Below, piece by piece: positions 1 through 12,915 of a DNA stretch of 64,000 nucleotides; the stretch's first letter is position 1, and every line of letters begins with the position of its first letter. Source of the stretch: Aquatica leii (Eukaryota; Arthropoda; Insecta; Coleoptera; Lampyridae); NCBI GenBank assembly GCA_035610365.1, contig CM069435.1:63175389-63239388 (forward strand), given 5' to 3'. The translations under genes and the position numbers were made by a program. Under the pieces are notes generated by a model, which did not search any database, was not told the origin of the DNA, and saw only the letters and a list, made by a program, of their open reading frames with translations.

Positions 1-1305
1 GATAAGAATTATTAATACATATTTTTGACATAAACTCTAACAAAAACACATGTTTTATAACAACAGATAGCAAAAGTGAATGATTAAATTTATTATTACA
101 ATCAGAGCAAATGTTCGGTCATAAATAGTGACGTCTGAAAGCTTTGTTTTCACCTAACTTCTAAATAGAGTCCAATCTTTTGTTATGTAAAATTGTACTA
201 GAACATTTTTAAAATTAAATAATAATGCAAATTTACAATAAAAAATATAATTTGAACCATCAAAAAAATGGATTCAACTGTACATGAGGTCCAAATAAAA
301 ATATCATACAAGAAACTACTAAACAAACTATCGTTAATAAAATTTTATTTTTTTTTAATTTTCAATGTTAAATTTAGTAAAGCTGCAACCAATTTAATTG
401 CATAAAATTGAACACAGTAGACTGATAGAAATAGAACGAAAGTAGTAAAATAACATGTTATGTTAAAAGTGTTAGGTGTTATTTTCGTACCGTATCCATT
501 TCGTTTTTGCTACATCAAAAGTGGTGGCTGCCAACTGGGAAAAAACCATTTTTCTCGTTGTCTGTGATACGATAATGAGCTAACATACACGCCCGGCGTT
601 ATAAATGGCTGTAGTACTTTTGCTGATAATGTGAAAGTCTTTCTGGGTTAAGAATTGAATCTATTTTTGTGATTTAGTTTGATTTTTTTGTAATTGTCAT
701 TAGCAAATTTTAAATACCCCAACGCATGCCATTAATGCGAAGATATTAAACCTTGTTAATTGATTTGTGGAAAATTGCTATGATGACGTCACAACCTTTT
801 ATCATAAAATGTGCCACTTCTACGTTGATTAAGGATATTGATTTTTACCCATTAAATACTACGTTTGTAACCGTATTACTAAAATATCCATCTTAAACTG
901 GAGAAAACTTGGTGCATCTATTTTTTCTCAGAGATCTATGAACTGAAGGAAATATATTTGTTATAACGCCATATCAATGTCATTGTTTATTTCATTAAGT
1001 AATTTTAGGAAAGATGCCGCTAGCTAAGCGCATACTTTGAAGAAAAAATTAAATTGTAAGTATTGTATTTTCTATTCTAATTTTCTTTCTTCTAAATTTT
1101 CAGTTGTTCGCACGTACGACTGTATGTACATATCAAGTTGTTTTCACAATTAATTATAAAACTTAATTGTGTGCAATATAATATTAAAATGTGCGCTCAA
1201 GTTCTTTTAATTATTAAGGTAATGCATATTTGTGTTATATTTCCCAATGAAAATCTGCTTCTTTGGAATGTGCAAGTTAAGCCTACAAGTTTAATTTTAC
1301 TCACG
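1..1305. other. AT-rich non-coding DNA, no gene seen
   Basis: Both strands carry only short, stop-rich reading frames. I see no domain, splice structure or repeat that I can name. A slightly GC-richer patch at about 520-610 does not encode anything recognisable. Confidence 0.6.
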
Positions 1306-1630
1306 ATGTGTTGCCCAACTGAAAAGAGCCTGTATCAACATCTATTCTTTGTGACCTAAACCTACATACTAGTAATTTATTGCATTTATCTAAATCTATT
1401 TCGCTTCTCTTTTCTAACTGCTCTGTAATAAAATAAAAATATATTCGTGTTCAAACTTGTGTGTTGTCATTTGTTCTCTTTTAGCCTTGGATAAATTTAA
1501 ACGGTGTCTACCATTCTAGTTTCTAACCGTTTTGGCGCGTTTTTAATCTTACGTTATAATTAGCACATCAAGACTTGCGAACCGCTAGCTAAGAATCAAT
1601 GTTACGAGAAAATCCTCTCAAGAAACCGTA
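1306..1630 (+). repeat. LTR-like dispersed repeat, copy 1
   Basis: This block is clearly similar to 41953-42290. Shared landmarks in order are a TGTTGC start, a TATCAAC(g)AT segment, an AATAAA-type signal with A/T-rich sequence near 1425-1445, then TTGGATAAATTTAAACGG at about 1488 and AACCGTTTTGGCGC at about 1525. It closes with GTTACGAGAAAAT near 1600. A TG start, an internal polyadenylation-like signal and a conserved block just downstream suggest a short LTR followed by leader sequence. The two copies are too diverged to define exact ends. An alternative is the 5' exon/intron edge of a dispersed retroelement, because the conserved block follows a pyrimidine tract and AG. Confidence 0.5.
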
Positions 1631-2564
1631 AAGAAAATTGTTTTTATTTATAATTATAGTAGCTAGTACTGTAGTGATTATTAAGTAAATATTAACAACT
1701 AATAATACGTTTATGATCTTAATGTAATTTTGAAGATTAGTAAATAATATCAAAGTAAAAACATTATAATACTAATTGAAAATAATATGTAAATTAACGT
1801 TACATTTATATGTTAATTAAATATATTTAGACGTAATCAAGAGCGTGAGTAAAAAATTGACGCAAATATGCAAATCAAAGTAGTTTTAACAAACTAAAGT
1901 TTTAAAAACACGGTTTGTTTAATACGAAAACAAGCAAATTATTTGTAGCTTGTCGGATTTAATCAACAATGGTTTAATTGCATTTTTTGTTAGAAATAAA
2001 AATAAAGAAGGAAATATTAATATAAACTTGTTTAGATATTCAATTTCTGATATATATTTAAGTTTTCTTTCTTTCTTGTGTTCTCTAATAAATAAAGAAA
2101 GATTTTTAATTAACTTTTTTGTATTTAATTTCAAGTTCCTCTAGGATAAAATTGATTAATGTTGAAATATTGATAGTGTTAAAAAACTGTTCAATAAAAA
2201 CGTTAAAATCTAAACTAAGATATGTATTTAAATTTTAAATAAATAATTTTTTGTGCTGCCAACATCGCAAACGTCAATATTCGTTCGTTAGTGTAGTTAC
2301 GTAATGAACGAAAAAAGCTCTAGGGTGGCAAAATAAAAACTAGGAATCCACATAAAAGTAAGTGTTCACAGTCAATTAATATATTAGAACGAGTATACGA
2401 CAGGTGGAAAAATCATTTTAAAAATCTTGAAATTCAGTTAAAATTGAAGAAAAACGAGGTTAAAGTTTGACAGATTTAGTAATAAATGTAGTACCAACAT
2501 TATATTTCTGTCCATTTTTTTTTCAAAAAAGAATTTAAATTTATAAAAGGAAACACAAAAAATA
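1631..2564. other. AT-rich non-coding DNA
   Basis: Only short overlapping frames on both strands around 1919-2144, rich in Lys/Asn/Ile/Phe as expected from A/T-rich DNA. Nothing here is supportable as a gene. Confidence 0.6.
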
Positions 2565-2690
2565 ATGTACATTACTCTCGTCGAAGGAATCATAGCATAA
2601 CTCACTCACATGCAACGCTCGGCCGTGCGGCCTCGCGTCGCATTAACGTTCGTTATGCTATTTCTTACTTTCGACTCTTGTTACGTAAAC
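2565..2690. repeat. GC-rich imperfect palindrome (hairpin, MITE-like)
   Basis: The left arm, GTCGAAGGAATCATAGCATAAC from 2580, is mirrored by GTTATGCTAT followed by TTTCGAC ending at 2675. The centre is a GC-rich core, GGCCGTGCGGCC, itself nearly self-complementary. The 96-bp stem-loop stands out in a surrounding sequence close to 75% A+T. It encodes nothing. It resembles a small foldback or MITE-like insertion. A transcribed structured RNA or an exonic remnant cannot be excluded. Confidence 0.55.
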
Positions 2691-3039
2691 TACTATAACG
2701 TAAGCTAAACTTATTTGAATTACGCGGGTATAAAATCAGCTTTCAACGTTTCAATTTCTATAGCTATTTACTTACTATTGTTCATGCATAGTAAAATTAT
2801 ACTATGAATTGGCTCTGCCATTGTATTTCATTCGTAATAAATGTAATAATTGTTTTATTTTTAAAAAATTTTATACGATCATTTTTATATTTTACCAGAG
2901 CAAGTGCGCACAAATGAATTTTAAAAAGGTTTTAAAAAATACTAAATTTAATTTCTGATAACGTGCAACGTTTTTTGACACTTTTTTCTTGTATGTATTA
3001 CTAGTATTACTAAATTATTACGACCATCGAGCAACATAA

Positions 3040-3560
3040 AAGCCGGGTTGCATCACGTAGCTCTCCATGCGTAATCATCGTAATAAATCCTTTGATACAT
3101 AAATAGCTAAGACGTCAAACTATTTATTGTTTAAAACTACTAGAGATGTATATTTGTAATAGAAACTAAACTAATTGTTTATTTATAGTTTTTATTCTAT
3201 ATAAAGTGAAAAACAAAATCTGTTATGCACCACTAACGACATACATCTCTTGGGCCCGAGACCCTTGTGCTGCATCACGTTGCTTTCCGGGCGTAATCAT
3301 CGTAATAAGGTCCTTGGTGCATAAACAGTTTTTATTTTTCACATAATGCCTAGGATAAAAGATATGTACACAATATAATGTACATAGCAACCGGGAAATC
3401 ATAAAAAAGCGTTATGTATTCATTACGCCTTCTCATTACGTACTCAAAAATGATTTGTTTTTCATATTTTGAATTAGGCTTAAACGATAACAAGTTTTCT
3501 ATTTCTTTGATCATTTTTTTCAATATATTTAGGCAATTCTTAAACATTCATTGTTATTAT
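3040..3560 (+). repeat. Satellite-like repeat, diverged copy 1
   Basis: Two sub-copies of a GCATCACGT...CGTAATCATCGTAATAA segment occur at about 3050 and 3272, 222 bp apart. The block also shares long stretches with 42971-43700: ACTATTTATTGTT..AAACTACTAGA, the ATAATGCCTA block, ATTACGTACTCAAAAAT and AACAAGTTTTCTATTT. It is non-coding and looks like a diverged monomer of the same family, or a non-autonomous element with internal repeats. Confidence 0.6.
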
Positions 3561-3610
3561 AAAATTTAGTCACCTGAATTTTTTTATATTCATAATTAAT
3601 GAGTGAAAAA

Positions 3611-6600
3611 CTTTTTTTGTAAAAGTGGGTAAATCGACACACACGCGTGGATGTCACATTACCCGTTTTTAGCCCTATTTTTGCCGCTTAATTAAAATTA
3701 TAAATATTAATGAAAAAGTTTTGAGAAGGTCGAACTTTTTTTTAGGACTTTCTTGCTCTTTAAGAACCTTTTTTTTGATTTATGATATCTCTAATAGCTT
3801 CCAAGATATTTCCAAAAAACAAAACCCCTTATATTTACTAAACTCTTCTAATTTTTTCGAGCAGGACTTAAACTTTTTCAAAAAGTTTCTATATGAAACT
3901 ACGCATCGAATGAAAACTTGATCATAATTTTCGTTAAAAAAATTGCACTTGCTGACTGAACTATATAGACGATTCAAAATGTTTTTTTTTTTCAAACTAA
4001 TTAATTTTGTAAGTAATAGCAACAACAATTATTATTAATAACATACACAATTGTCAAAATTGATAACTTATGGCAATTATTAGAAAGTTATTTAGAACTT
4101 CATCGAACTAATGCAACATTTTAATAATAATTATAAACATCAGTTTTAAATTTGTAATTGATGGAACTGTTGTCCAAACATTACAGATTATTACAAAAAT
4201 TTAAAAGGTCATTGTTCCTATGCACAAAGAATTGGCGGAAATAATAATCACATTTCAACAAGATACTTATCAAAATAAAATTGCGTCTGTAGTAGATAAA
4301 AAATCTTCACGTGATAATTTTCTCGCGACTTTAACCATGAACTAATAATTTTCTTGTGGTTTCTGTCCAAGAATATAAAATTACTTTCAGTTACTCGTAT
4401 TTTATTTATGCAAACTTACTTTGTCAGTTACTAGGAAATCTTAGCATAATATTACACAGTTAACGGTAACTATCTAACCCGACTTTCCATATAACTTAAT
4501 AATATCAAACGTTTGACACGTTATAATATCAATACACATTTCATGATTATTATACTAGTTACGACAATTTAATAACCCTACACCGTAAATATGAAAAACC
4601 GGAATTATATTAACACGGTTTGACCTTGTTAAACAAAACCGGAAACGTGAAATGTTACGGCAAACTCTTGGTTAAAACATGTAGTAGCTAATGTATGTTC
4701 GTTCTAGCTGTAAATCACAATTATGTTTAAACTAATTCAATTCATATCCAAACAATACACAATAAATGTATAAAAATAATTAACAATTAACCTTCAGTAA
4801 TCGCCTTTCCAACAATGAAAATTAAATTGAACAGAAGATCTACTTTTAAAAGGTTATTACAAAATATTAGAGAAACTTTAATGTAATGCAGTTTGTACAA
4901 TGAGTGTAAATAATTTAAACATATTTTATGATAAAAATATTCAAAAAACTTAAAAATAATGCACAAAAAAAATTCTATACTAAAAATACTCAAATTAAAT
5001 AAAACATTTTAATGTTAAAAATTCCAAAAGATTGAAAAAACATGATATGGTTTGGTTATATTAAAGTAAATATTAACTTATTTCACAATAAAATTAAAAA
5101 AATATTATTAAATATTTAACTGCACTATTACAAATAAATCAACTTGTTTTTAAAAAAATCTTATTTGTAGTCGACACACTCAAATAAAACTGAGCTAGAA
5201 CACGTATCAGATAATTCATGACATACTGTTATCCTATAGATTTTTATATGATCTATGATAGTTGTTGCTTAATCTTTAAGTTTTTACAATAAAGAGTTTC
5301 TGTAATCTTTATCAAATATTTTTACATTTTTTTAAAGTTTAAAGACAACAATACGATTAACTTTTAGAGTATTAGACGAATTGTTATATCTATATTTATA
5401 AAAATAATTTTAAAAGATATTGTAAATATGATCTATAAAGTGAAAATACTTTGTTTTAAAAAAACTATATATTTTTTCCAGATTAGACGACGACAAAGTA
5501 GACATTTACTATATTGAGGTATGTCATTTACAGTACTAAGCTAAATAGTAGTAAATATTTAAAAAAAACTGAAATTAGATAGAACACCAAAATTCGAATT
5601 CTAAAATTTGTATTAATTTTCTGTACACACTTATTTTATTATTAAAATGTATTATGTAATGTATTAATTTGAATATATCTAATCAGAACATCAAGTTGCA
5701 AACGGAAGTGTTCTTTAATTTATTCAATTATTACAATTAGCAAAACTTAATTAAATACTTATGTCCAATAAGTAACAGTGGATATCCACCTTTAGTCTAG
5801 TACTTCCGAAATCGGACCGGGCTTCCGTCCAGGCCAAAGCTCGACTTTCTGAACAATACAAATCAATATAGTTCGGTCAAAAAATGCATCTCGTCAAGCC
5901 AGTTAAAAAAATAGGCTACAAGTCAAGTCTGTTGGTAGTAGTAACTAAACTTATGTATATCAAAAAATTAAGAAATTACGAAATTGTATTATAACTTATT
6001 GAAAATTAAGGGGCATCTATACGTAGACATTAAAATTGTAATTTTTGCACTTCTTTTATAGATAAAACTGTGTTTAAAAAAGACGTAATTTATGTATATT
6101 AATATTAAATAAATTATTTTGTGACAGACTATTCAGCTACGTTATGCTCATATAACTACAAAAGTAAAAATATTTTTCCACATTTTTATCTATAAAACAA
6201 ATCATATTCACTTTAGTTATGAAAATATGTTGAGAAAATTTTCTACAGTTGTCATATTGATAGCAAAATCTCTTTAAAAAATTTTCAGCTAAAAGTTACC
6301 CTGACGGCTGAAATATTCCGAGTTAGGCAACCAACATTACTTTATGTTAAATAAAGAAGATTGAGCTCAAAATATTATGTACGCTATAAGTACTTATTTT
6401 GTATTGTCAAGGTATTTCTTTTGTTTACAAAATCAAGTAGTAGAAATTTGTTTTTCGTTCGGAACCTCCTTAAGTGGAGTGGTCTATATCAAAATATACT
6501 AGTAAGTAGATAGTTATATAATATTTAATGTAAAAGTATTTTTTTTTTGCTTAACAATTTTTGATCGGTTATTAAAATACAATTTCTGATTTAATGAATT

Positions 6601-8630
6601 TGAATTTTATCCTACATACACGTATTGGAAAACAGCAGCTATTTTTCGTTGGGTGAGAACTTCCCGAAATCACAAAAGCTACCGTTTTGAAGCCTGTGAC
6701 TTTTAAATAATTTAAATTTTTGATTATCTGTTATAGCTTCTGAGTTATTTTTGGAAAAATTAAATGCCTTTTTTATCTTAATTTGTTTATACCATTTGCA
6801 ATTTATCTGCTAGAAAAATATTTTAATACATTTTTCTAGACGTCATTCTAAATTTAATGAGCCATCGCTCATATTTTTAGGAGTTATTTCAAGAATTAAC
6901 ACGTTTTTGAGCTTGTCGATTAGACTATTACTACATGAAAATTTTCTGTAGGTTCTAAGTTCATATAAGAAAAGAAAACGTTTACTTTTAAATGACCTGT
7001 TACTAATAATGCCTTTTTTTTAATTATTTTGGCATATTTTTTTTCTGGAGACTGAGATCTTAGTAAAAAATTACCTAAAACAAAATATTCACATATCTAC
7101 TTGCTGTTATAAATTTATTTTTTCAAAACAAAATCTTATTTGTAATTTTTGTTTTTATTTTATGTACGTGCGTGAGATGTTTGTAATGCGATACCTAGAT
7201 TTAGTATGAATATAGACATCTAACCGAATACGAATGCTCAGCGAAAACTATGTTATTATTCCTATATCAAGTTTTACAAACTTTCGATATTAATTCACTT
7301 ATTCAGCAAGCAACCGAAACTCAAAGTTGTCATGTGACAAGAGTGACAGGAAACGACAATTAAATGTGTATATATATACAGAAATTCAATAAAATGATAC
7401 CAATACTTATTTAACTACTACCCGCACAACAGTACAAGTATGTCTCATGCCTACTCTGCTAAAATTTATACGCAAATGATGAAAAAGCAACTTAATTTCT
7501 TTAAAGCACATACTAAATAAACTACACTTAAACCTTGTTTTGTGTGACTTCCGGTTTTTTCTTTACATATATAAGCAAACAATTAACACATGCAAAAAAA
7601 ATAAATATTTAAGAATGGAAAATGAGTGCATTACACAATAAAAAACAATCGTAAACACGGTTTGTTTGCCCTACGACGCCATATTAAAAATATTTTGACA
7701 TATCGTTCCATTGCCTAATCAACGATAAACGTTATGCACATTTAACAGGTTTTTTTTTAAACACATGTTTTTTAGTGATATTTGCTGTTTGCATCATAAA
7801 ATTAGCTTGTAATTTTGGATGCAACCAATAAATGCGCTACAATCTTTTTTCATTTAAAATTGGAAGTAAAAAATTGACATTGGATTGGCTTACTATAACA
7901 TTGTGATTGTACGCACGCCCCGCTCCATATAATCAGAATCTATACCTTAACCCGACTAAAATGTATTTTTTACAATTAGATCGAAAGCCCGGCTCCAAAC
8001 CACCACCTCTTAAAAGTAGGAAATCGTTAAATAGCAACCCATCTTTACTACCTACCACGTTTTCAAAAAAAAATATGTATAGTAATTATCAAACTCTACT
8101 AAAAGTGGTTTTAAAATCTAATTTTACGATAGCTTTTGCTTATAAAGTTTTCCAATCGTCTTAAATATTTCATAATTCAGTTCTCAAAATTTTTTAAATC
8201 TGATTGATTTGTTTTGTCAGGCAGTCTATAGAACCAATTTTGTAGCACATAAATCTGAAATTCAAATTTTTCTATATAGGCAATTGGTTTCTTATGAAAA
8301 TTTGAAAATTTTGAGTTTTACATTGTAATTTGAATTAACTATTATATTTTCTGAATATTAGATTTGCTTCATAAATATTAAATTTTTGTTGAAGACTTTT
8401 AATGTTTTATTGCTTACCGTACTAATTTTTGTGTTAATGACGCAATGATTTCTTCAACTTAATTTTTTGACGATGTGGTAGTTTTACATCAAGAATAAAA
8501 CAATAGCATTTGCAAGAAATTTGAATAACTTCTAATCTGCGATCCCGTAGCTGAGTACACTCTAAGCACTGACAAAAAAAGTGGTCGATGTCTGCTTGTA
8601 GTATTTTGTCCCAAGCAAATTGAATTTCGT
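3611..8630. other. Long AT-rich stretch without recognisable genes
   Basis: About 5 kb with short random frames only. The longest, at 7907-8164 on the plus strand, encodes 85 aa with no motif I recognise. A slightly GC-richer patch at about 5770-5850 contains the 12-bp palindrome GTGGATATCCAC but no coding signal. Confidence 0.55.
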
Positions 8631-9302
8631 GGATTAACTATGCCAGAATCTGTGGAGGATGGTGTAAAGGGTCCTCCCCATCACATCCCACACATGTTTG
8701 ATGGTATTTAAATTCGGTGAACGAGGTGCCCACGGCAAAAAAATTAACCTTTGTTTCTTGGAGAAAGTCCATAGTTTGACAAGCAAGACGTAAAATGTCT
8801 TGCTGTAAATGGACGTATACACGGCCATCTAGATAAGGCAGTAAAATGGTTTCTAGGACATCAAAATAACGCGCAACTGTTATACTGTCTCAAATAAAGA
8901 CAAGTAATCATTGGCTAACATAGGCAATACCCTTCAACAGTTCAGTGCAATATCTAGTCGTTCCCCAAGGCGGCGTCTTGTTCTTATACGGCCGTCATGC
9001 ATACCTAGACAGAATTGCAATTCGTCGCCGAAGACGTCATTATGCCATTGTGTGTCTCAATGCTACCGTTCTCTGCACCAGTTCAAACATGAGCGACAGT
9101 AGTCCACAGTCAAAGAAAGCACTAATTGTTGATATAGTCTACGCATAACAACAGGTGTATTTTCTTCTCCAAACCATTGGTCAGCTATTTGATGCGTATT
9201 AGCAAAACAGTCTTGTAAAGCGAGTTGTCTAAAGCATTCTGGCTCTACGAGGGGTATGATGATGCAAACGTACCATTTGTTCGTAGCGTCTTGGCTTTTC
9301 AA
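8631..9302 (-). pseudogene. Tc1-like transposase remnant
   Basis: Read on the minus strand, three overlapping pieces in different frames fall in the order expected of a Tc1/mariner transposase. First, 9302-9063 ends in CLNWCRER, matching the R-x-E/N-W-C-x-x-H segment before the first catalytic Asp. Next comes a segment around 9030-8950 reading like H-D-G-R-I-R-T-R-R-R-L-G-E-R. Last, 8828-8634 holds APRSPNLNTIKHVWDVMGR, the SPDLNPIEHVWD block that carries the third catalytic residue. There, the usual acidic Glu of the P-I-E motif is Lys. Several frameshifts and stops make it a dead copy. It is not closely related to the Tc1 element at 10726-15324, which lacks this block. No ends were identified. 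Confidence 0.75.
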
Positions 9303-10140
9303 ATATCTACTGTTAATTTACATTTCTCAGAAATACTCAGATACGCTTTTTTCTTTAAACAAGAGTAAGTAGCAAGCGATTTTTTATTTACAATAGTAAA
9401 GATTTAGTAAGTCGTTCATGAAGCATAAAAAAACAACACCGAGCAACGTAGCAAATTAATGCATTTACTGCACCCGGTACGAATGTGTGTGGTTAACGTC
9501 AAATTATTTTTTTATCTATGGTTTGACCGCGTAAGTGTAGTAGGTACGTTTTTTTTTTAAATGTTTAGTGGAAATGTGAGGTTAAATGTGTTTAAAATGT
9601 CTACAGTACATCAGTCAGTCAGTTAGAAAAACAGAAGCATCGCCGTGACAGAATCACTTAATACATCTAATAAGCCAGATGCAGACGCAGCTAACTCTGA
9701 TATAAACAAAGAATCACAGTTAGTGGCTGATTTAAAAAAAAAGAATCAACTAATTCTATATTTAAAAAAAATTATTGGGGCAATACAGTATTCAACCAAG
9801 AATTTACAGTATCCTATTTTTCTTAAATAACTTTCCGTGTGTGTGTTGTTTTGGAAATCTGCTTTGTTCTCCCTTAAAATATTTTGAGCAGCGTATTTAA
9901 CAAGTTATAGGTAGTTTTTAAAGTAATTTTTTTAATAAGAAAGGGCACTGTTTAATAATTATTTAATACTTTATGTTATTGTATAATAAAATAGTATGTA
10001 GTTTATAAAATTTTAAGCTTTTGCAGTTATTTTGGTTGCGAATATAGCGACTTTCAGCTTAGAACACGTCATATGTAAACACCTCAACTTTGTAGGCTTA
10101 GTCGTAGTCTTTCCTTGAGAAGCTAAACAAGAAGTAGAAC
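9303..10140 (+). other. Non-coding, possible N-terminal part of hAT-1
   Basis: Mostly AT-rich. An open frame at 9645-9830 (61 aa, beginning MTESLNTSNKPDADAANSD) has the acidic, Ser/Asn-rich look of ZMYM1-like transposase N-termini and lies in the right orientation upstream of hAT-1. I see no zinc finger that would settle it, so it may be a chance frame. Confidence 0.3.
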
Positions 10141-10725
10141 TTGGTCTTTGCCCTATTGTCGTTCGTTTGTTTGGGTTCACGAAAAACAATACAAACTATA
10201 CAAAAAGTTTTAATTTTATCTATCAATGACGTGATAAAAGACGTTTTTCAAAGAGATTTAAGACAAACCGATTATCATGCTCTTATAATAGACAAGACAA
10301 CAGATTTTGCAAAACACAACCAGGTTGCAATCATTATTCGTTGGTGTACTGAAAATTTGTATCCTCAAGAAACACTTGTCAGCATTCAAACGATTGACAG
10401 TAAAGAGGAGGTACTTCTAAAACATATGACCTGAAGCTTTAGTCTCTGTTCAGATAGACAAAAAAATAATTTGACAGTGTTATGATAGTGCTAGTAACAT
10501 GTCTGGTATAAAAAGTGGACTACAAGCAAAAATTAGTGAATTGTGTAAAAAATCTATATTTTATGTGCACTGTTATGTTTGTTTAAATTCAGTGGTAGTT
10601 TCTATGAAAAGTAATAGAGCGACCCTTAAAGTCCTTCCGAACAATGCTCAAATTAAAACTTTAAAAAAATTATCAGAAACACGTTGGGCATGTAGAGCTG
10701 AAGCAATTAATCATGTCTCTAAGTA
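10141..10725 (+). pseudogene. hAT-1, ZMYM1-like transposase, 5' half
   Basis: The first part (to 10434) holds the block TDYHALIIDKTTDF, equivalent to the ALIVDETxDxS catalytic Asp region of ZMYM1-like hAT transposases, followed by an IIRW strand. After a frame change near 10435 the frame reads QCYDSASNMSGIKSGLQ, the second conserved Asp block, then a YVHCY..N stretch and SETRWACRAEAINHVSK, the RW-containing block of the RNase H fold. A TGA stop lies just before QCYDS. Reading is cut at 10725 by the palindromic Tc1 element and resumes in the same frame at 15327. Cleavage and joining of DNA ends is the known role of the family; this copy is dead. Confidence 0.8.
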
Positions 10726-12738
10726 CAGTCAATAAATTAAAAATCGAGACACTACCTGCGTCCGAATACAAGAATTTAGTTGTTTAAATGGGGTTTAACC
10801 CTATCAATTACAGACCCCAAATAATTTCAGGTAAACTATTTATTGTCCATACTTTGCAATCTGCTAGTTGTTTTTACTAAAGAATGATTTTATCGTTTAC
10901 GTTTGCAATGCACTGCTTTTGGCGGTTACATTTTTAAAGAAATTTAAATTTGGAAATGCATAATCAAATTGGTTAGTAGTTTAAGCTTGATTATTAAGAT
11001 AAACAACTAAAAGACTAAAGTAGATTTAAGAAAAGCACAGCATTATTATTAACAGATATAATAATTAATAGATAATCCACAATTTTTTAAAAGCAATTAC
11101 TTCATTACATCAGCATATCATTGCTTAAATACCTACTAATGCTAAATCGTTGAAGACGAAACGGGTTATTGAATTGTTACGATCATTTTATTTGTTCTGA
11201 TTGACTTTTTGTCATTCAATTTAGATCGAATAAATTAAATAGCAGAAAACAATTAGTTTCCCTATAAATTAGACAAACCGTTAAAATGTAAAGTAATCGT
11301 ATTCAACAAAAAATCGTCTACCAATGTTTGTTTTCTTAAATGTAGCAAATTATTATATTCAATACGGTAATTTTTACAGACATTTTTAACTACAAGTGAT
11401 CATGAATTAATATTTTTTTCTAAAAGTGCAAGGACACGCTTTGTCTGCAACAATATAGCACCAGTAGGTATTTAGGAAATGATATTCGCTAATTAGCTTT
11501 TGTGTAAGAATTTCTTAAACACAAGAATCATAAATATCATTAAATTTCTTTTTTAGTTATTTAAGTTAATTGTCAAATTTAATTTATAAACCAACAAAAT
11601 TCCTAGATTGAAATAAATCCAACTATTTAGAAAACGTAACAAAAAGTATACAAAGGTCATTAAAAGTAACAAAAGAATCGTGAAAATACCGGAAATGTAT
11701 TTATTGTGATGATAATTATATATTGTATAAAAATTTCTTAACTCATGGTATTTGGGAATATTGATTTAAATCAACTAAAATTTAGTCTACTAGTTATGCA
11801 CGTTTTCACACTCAATTATAATGTATAATAAATTCCAGAATTTCTTAAAATCGCAATCAAAACAATTTGTCTTTAAAAAAAATAGCATTACAAATTTACA
11901 ATTAAGTAAGAAATCTTTTTTGATTATTATTTTGTCACAAGGTAATCTTAAATTCTAACTGTGTTATAATACCTAAATGTTATGCAATAAACTGATACTC
12001 ATATTCGTTAATGAAGCGTTTATTATACTAAAATATTGTATAACCATATGGAGCATAAAACTAATAACGATATAAACTTCTTTGTTTTGAATACATTCCT
12101 TTAACCGCCTGGGTATGGATGCTATCAAGTGATTTAAATATTCCACACCAATTGTCTCCCAAGCATTTTCAATCGCTCTAACTAATTCATTGCCATTTTT
12201 AGGTATAAAGATGGGACCTTGTTGTTCTTGAAGATATGCACCATGCACTTTGCTTGTTAGGGTAACACATTTAGGTTATTTTTTGTAACCAACGACGAAC
12301 CATCGTGGATGCGTCTATAGGCACATTGCCCTTGTAACAAAAAAAGTGTCAAAACCATTGTGTCAAATCAAGAAAAATTAAGTTTATGATATATAACAGA
12401 AAACTTATTTGTTGAAATACATAATTTCTGTCTGGATATACAATTTCGACAGACGGCTCCATAACATCCCGCAATATATTCAAATAGCCCTCAGAATTTA
12501 GTCCACCATCGATGAACCAACAAATTCCTGGACCTCTCAAGCTAAATCAACCCCACACATTCACAGAAAAGTAGCCACTACGTTTTCTTTTCCTAACACG
12601 ATTTGCCCCATAACGATTTTCTCGGGATCAATACGCTATAACAGGACCATTGTTAAAACTTTTAAATGTTTTTTCATCGCTAAAAATAACGTGATTCCAA
12701 AGCTCTAATGGCTGGTTGACATATTGTCTGGTGAACTC
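10726..12738. repeat. Left inverted arm of the palindromic Tc1 element
   Basis: Pairs with 13318-15324 in reverse complement. Stretches I compared in the outer 1.7 kb differ at only about 1-3% of positions (for example 3 differences in about 140 bp around 12251-12390). The innermost 12480-12738 differs at roughly 12%. The outer 1.25 kb (10726-11970) is AT-rich and non-coding. Confidence 0.9.
11973..12738 (-). pseudogene. Tc1-like transposase C-terminal half, left-arm copy
   Basis: On the minus strand the copy starts inside the arm with the first catalytic block (FSDEKTFKSF). It runs through RSGYFSVNVWG, RGPGICWFIDGGLNS, YPDRNYVFQQ, a 78-nt insert, GNVPIDASTMVRRWLQ, and ends with NELVRAIENAWETI..EYLNHLIASIPRRL, the standard Tc1 C-terminus. 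Stops interrupt it in the catalytic-core part (TGA codons near the SRENRY and VNWG-to-F positions). The SPDLNPIE block bearing the third catalytic residue is missing, and the Asp after FQQ is replaced by Gly. It has no N-terminus, so it cannot encode a transposase. Confidence 0.85.
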
Positions 12739-12915
12739 ATTAGTGTAACAAAAAAAAATCTAAGATTAAATAACCTCATTCATTTTAGTAAGTATGCAAG
12801 GATAACAAAAAAATTGGAAAAAGTTGACAGGTTTAATTATAACATATTGGCAAATAATTGTAGAAGTGGGGAGCTAAGTTTCCATAAATACCGATGACAA
12901 CCCTAATATATTTTA

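Noticed and set aside
7907..8164. 85-aa plus-strand frame
   Set aside because: Low-complexity composition, no motif and no homologous copy in the window; likely chance.
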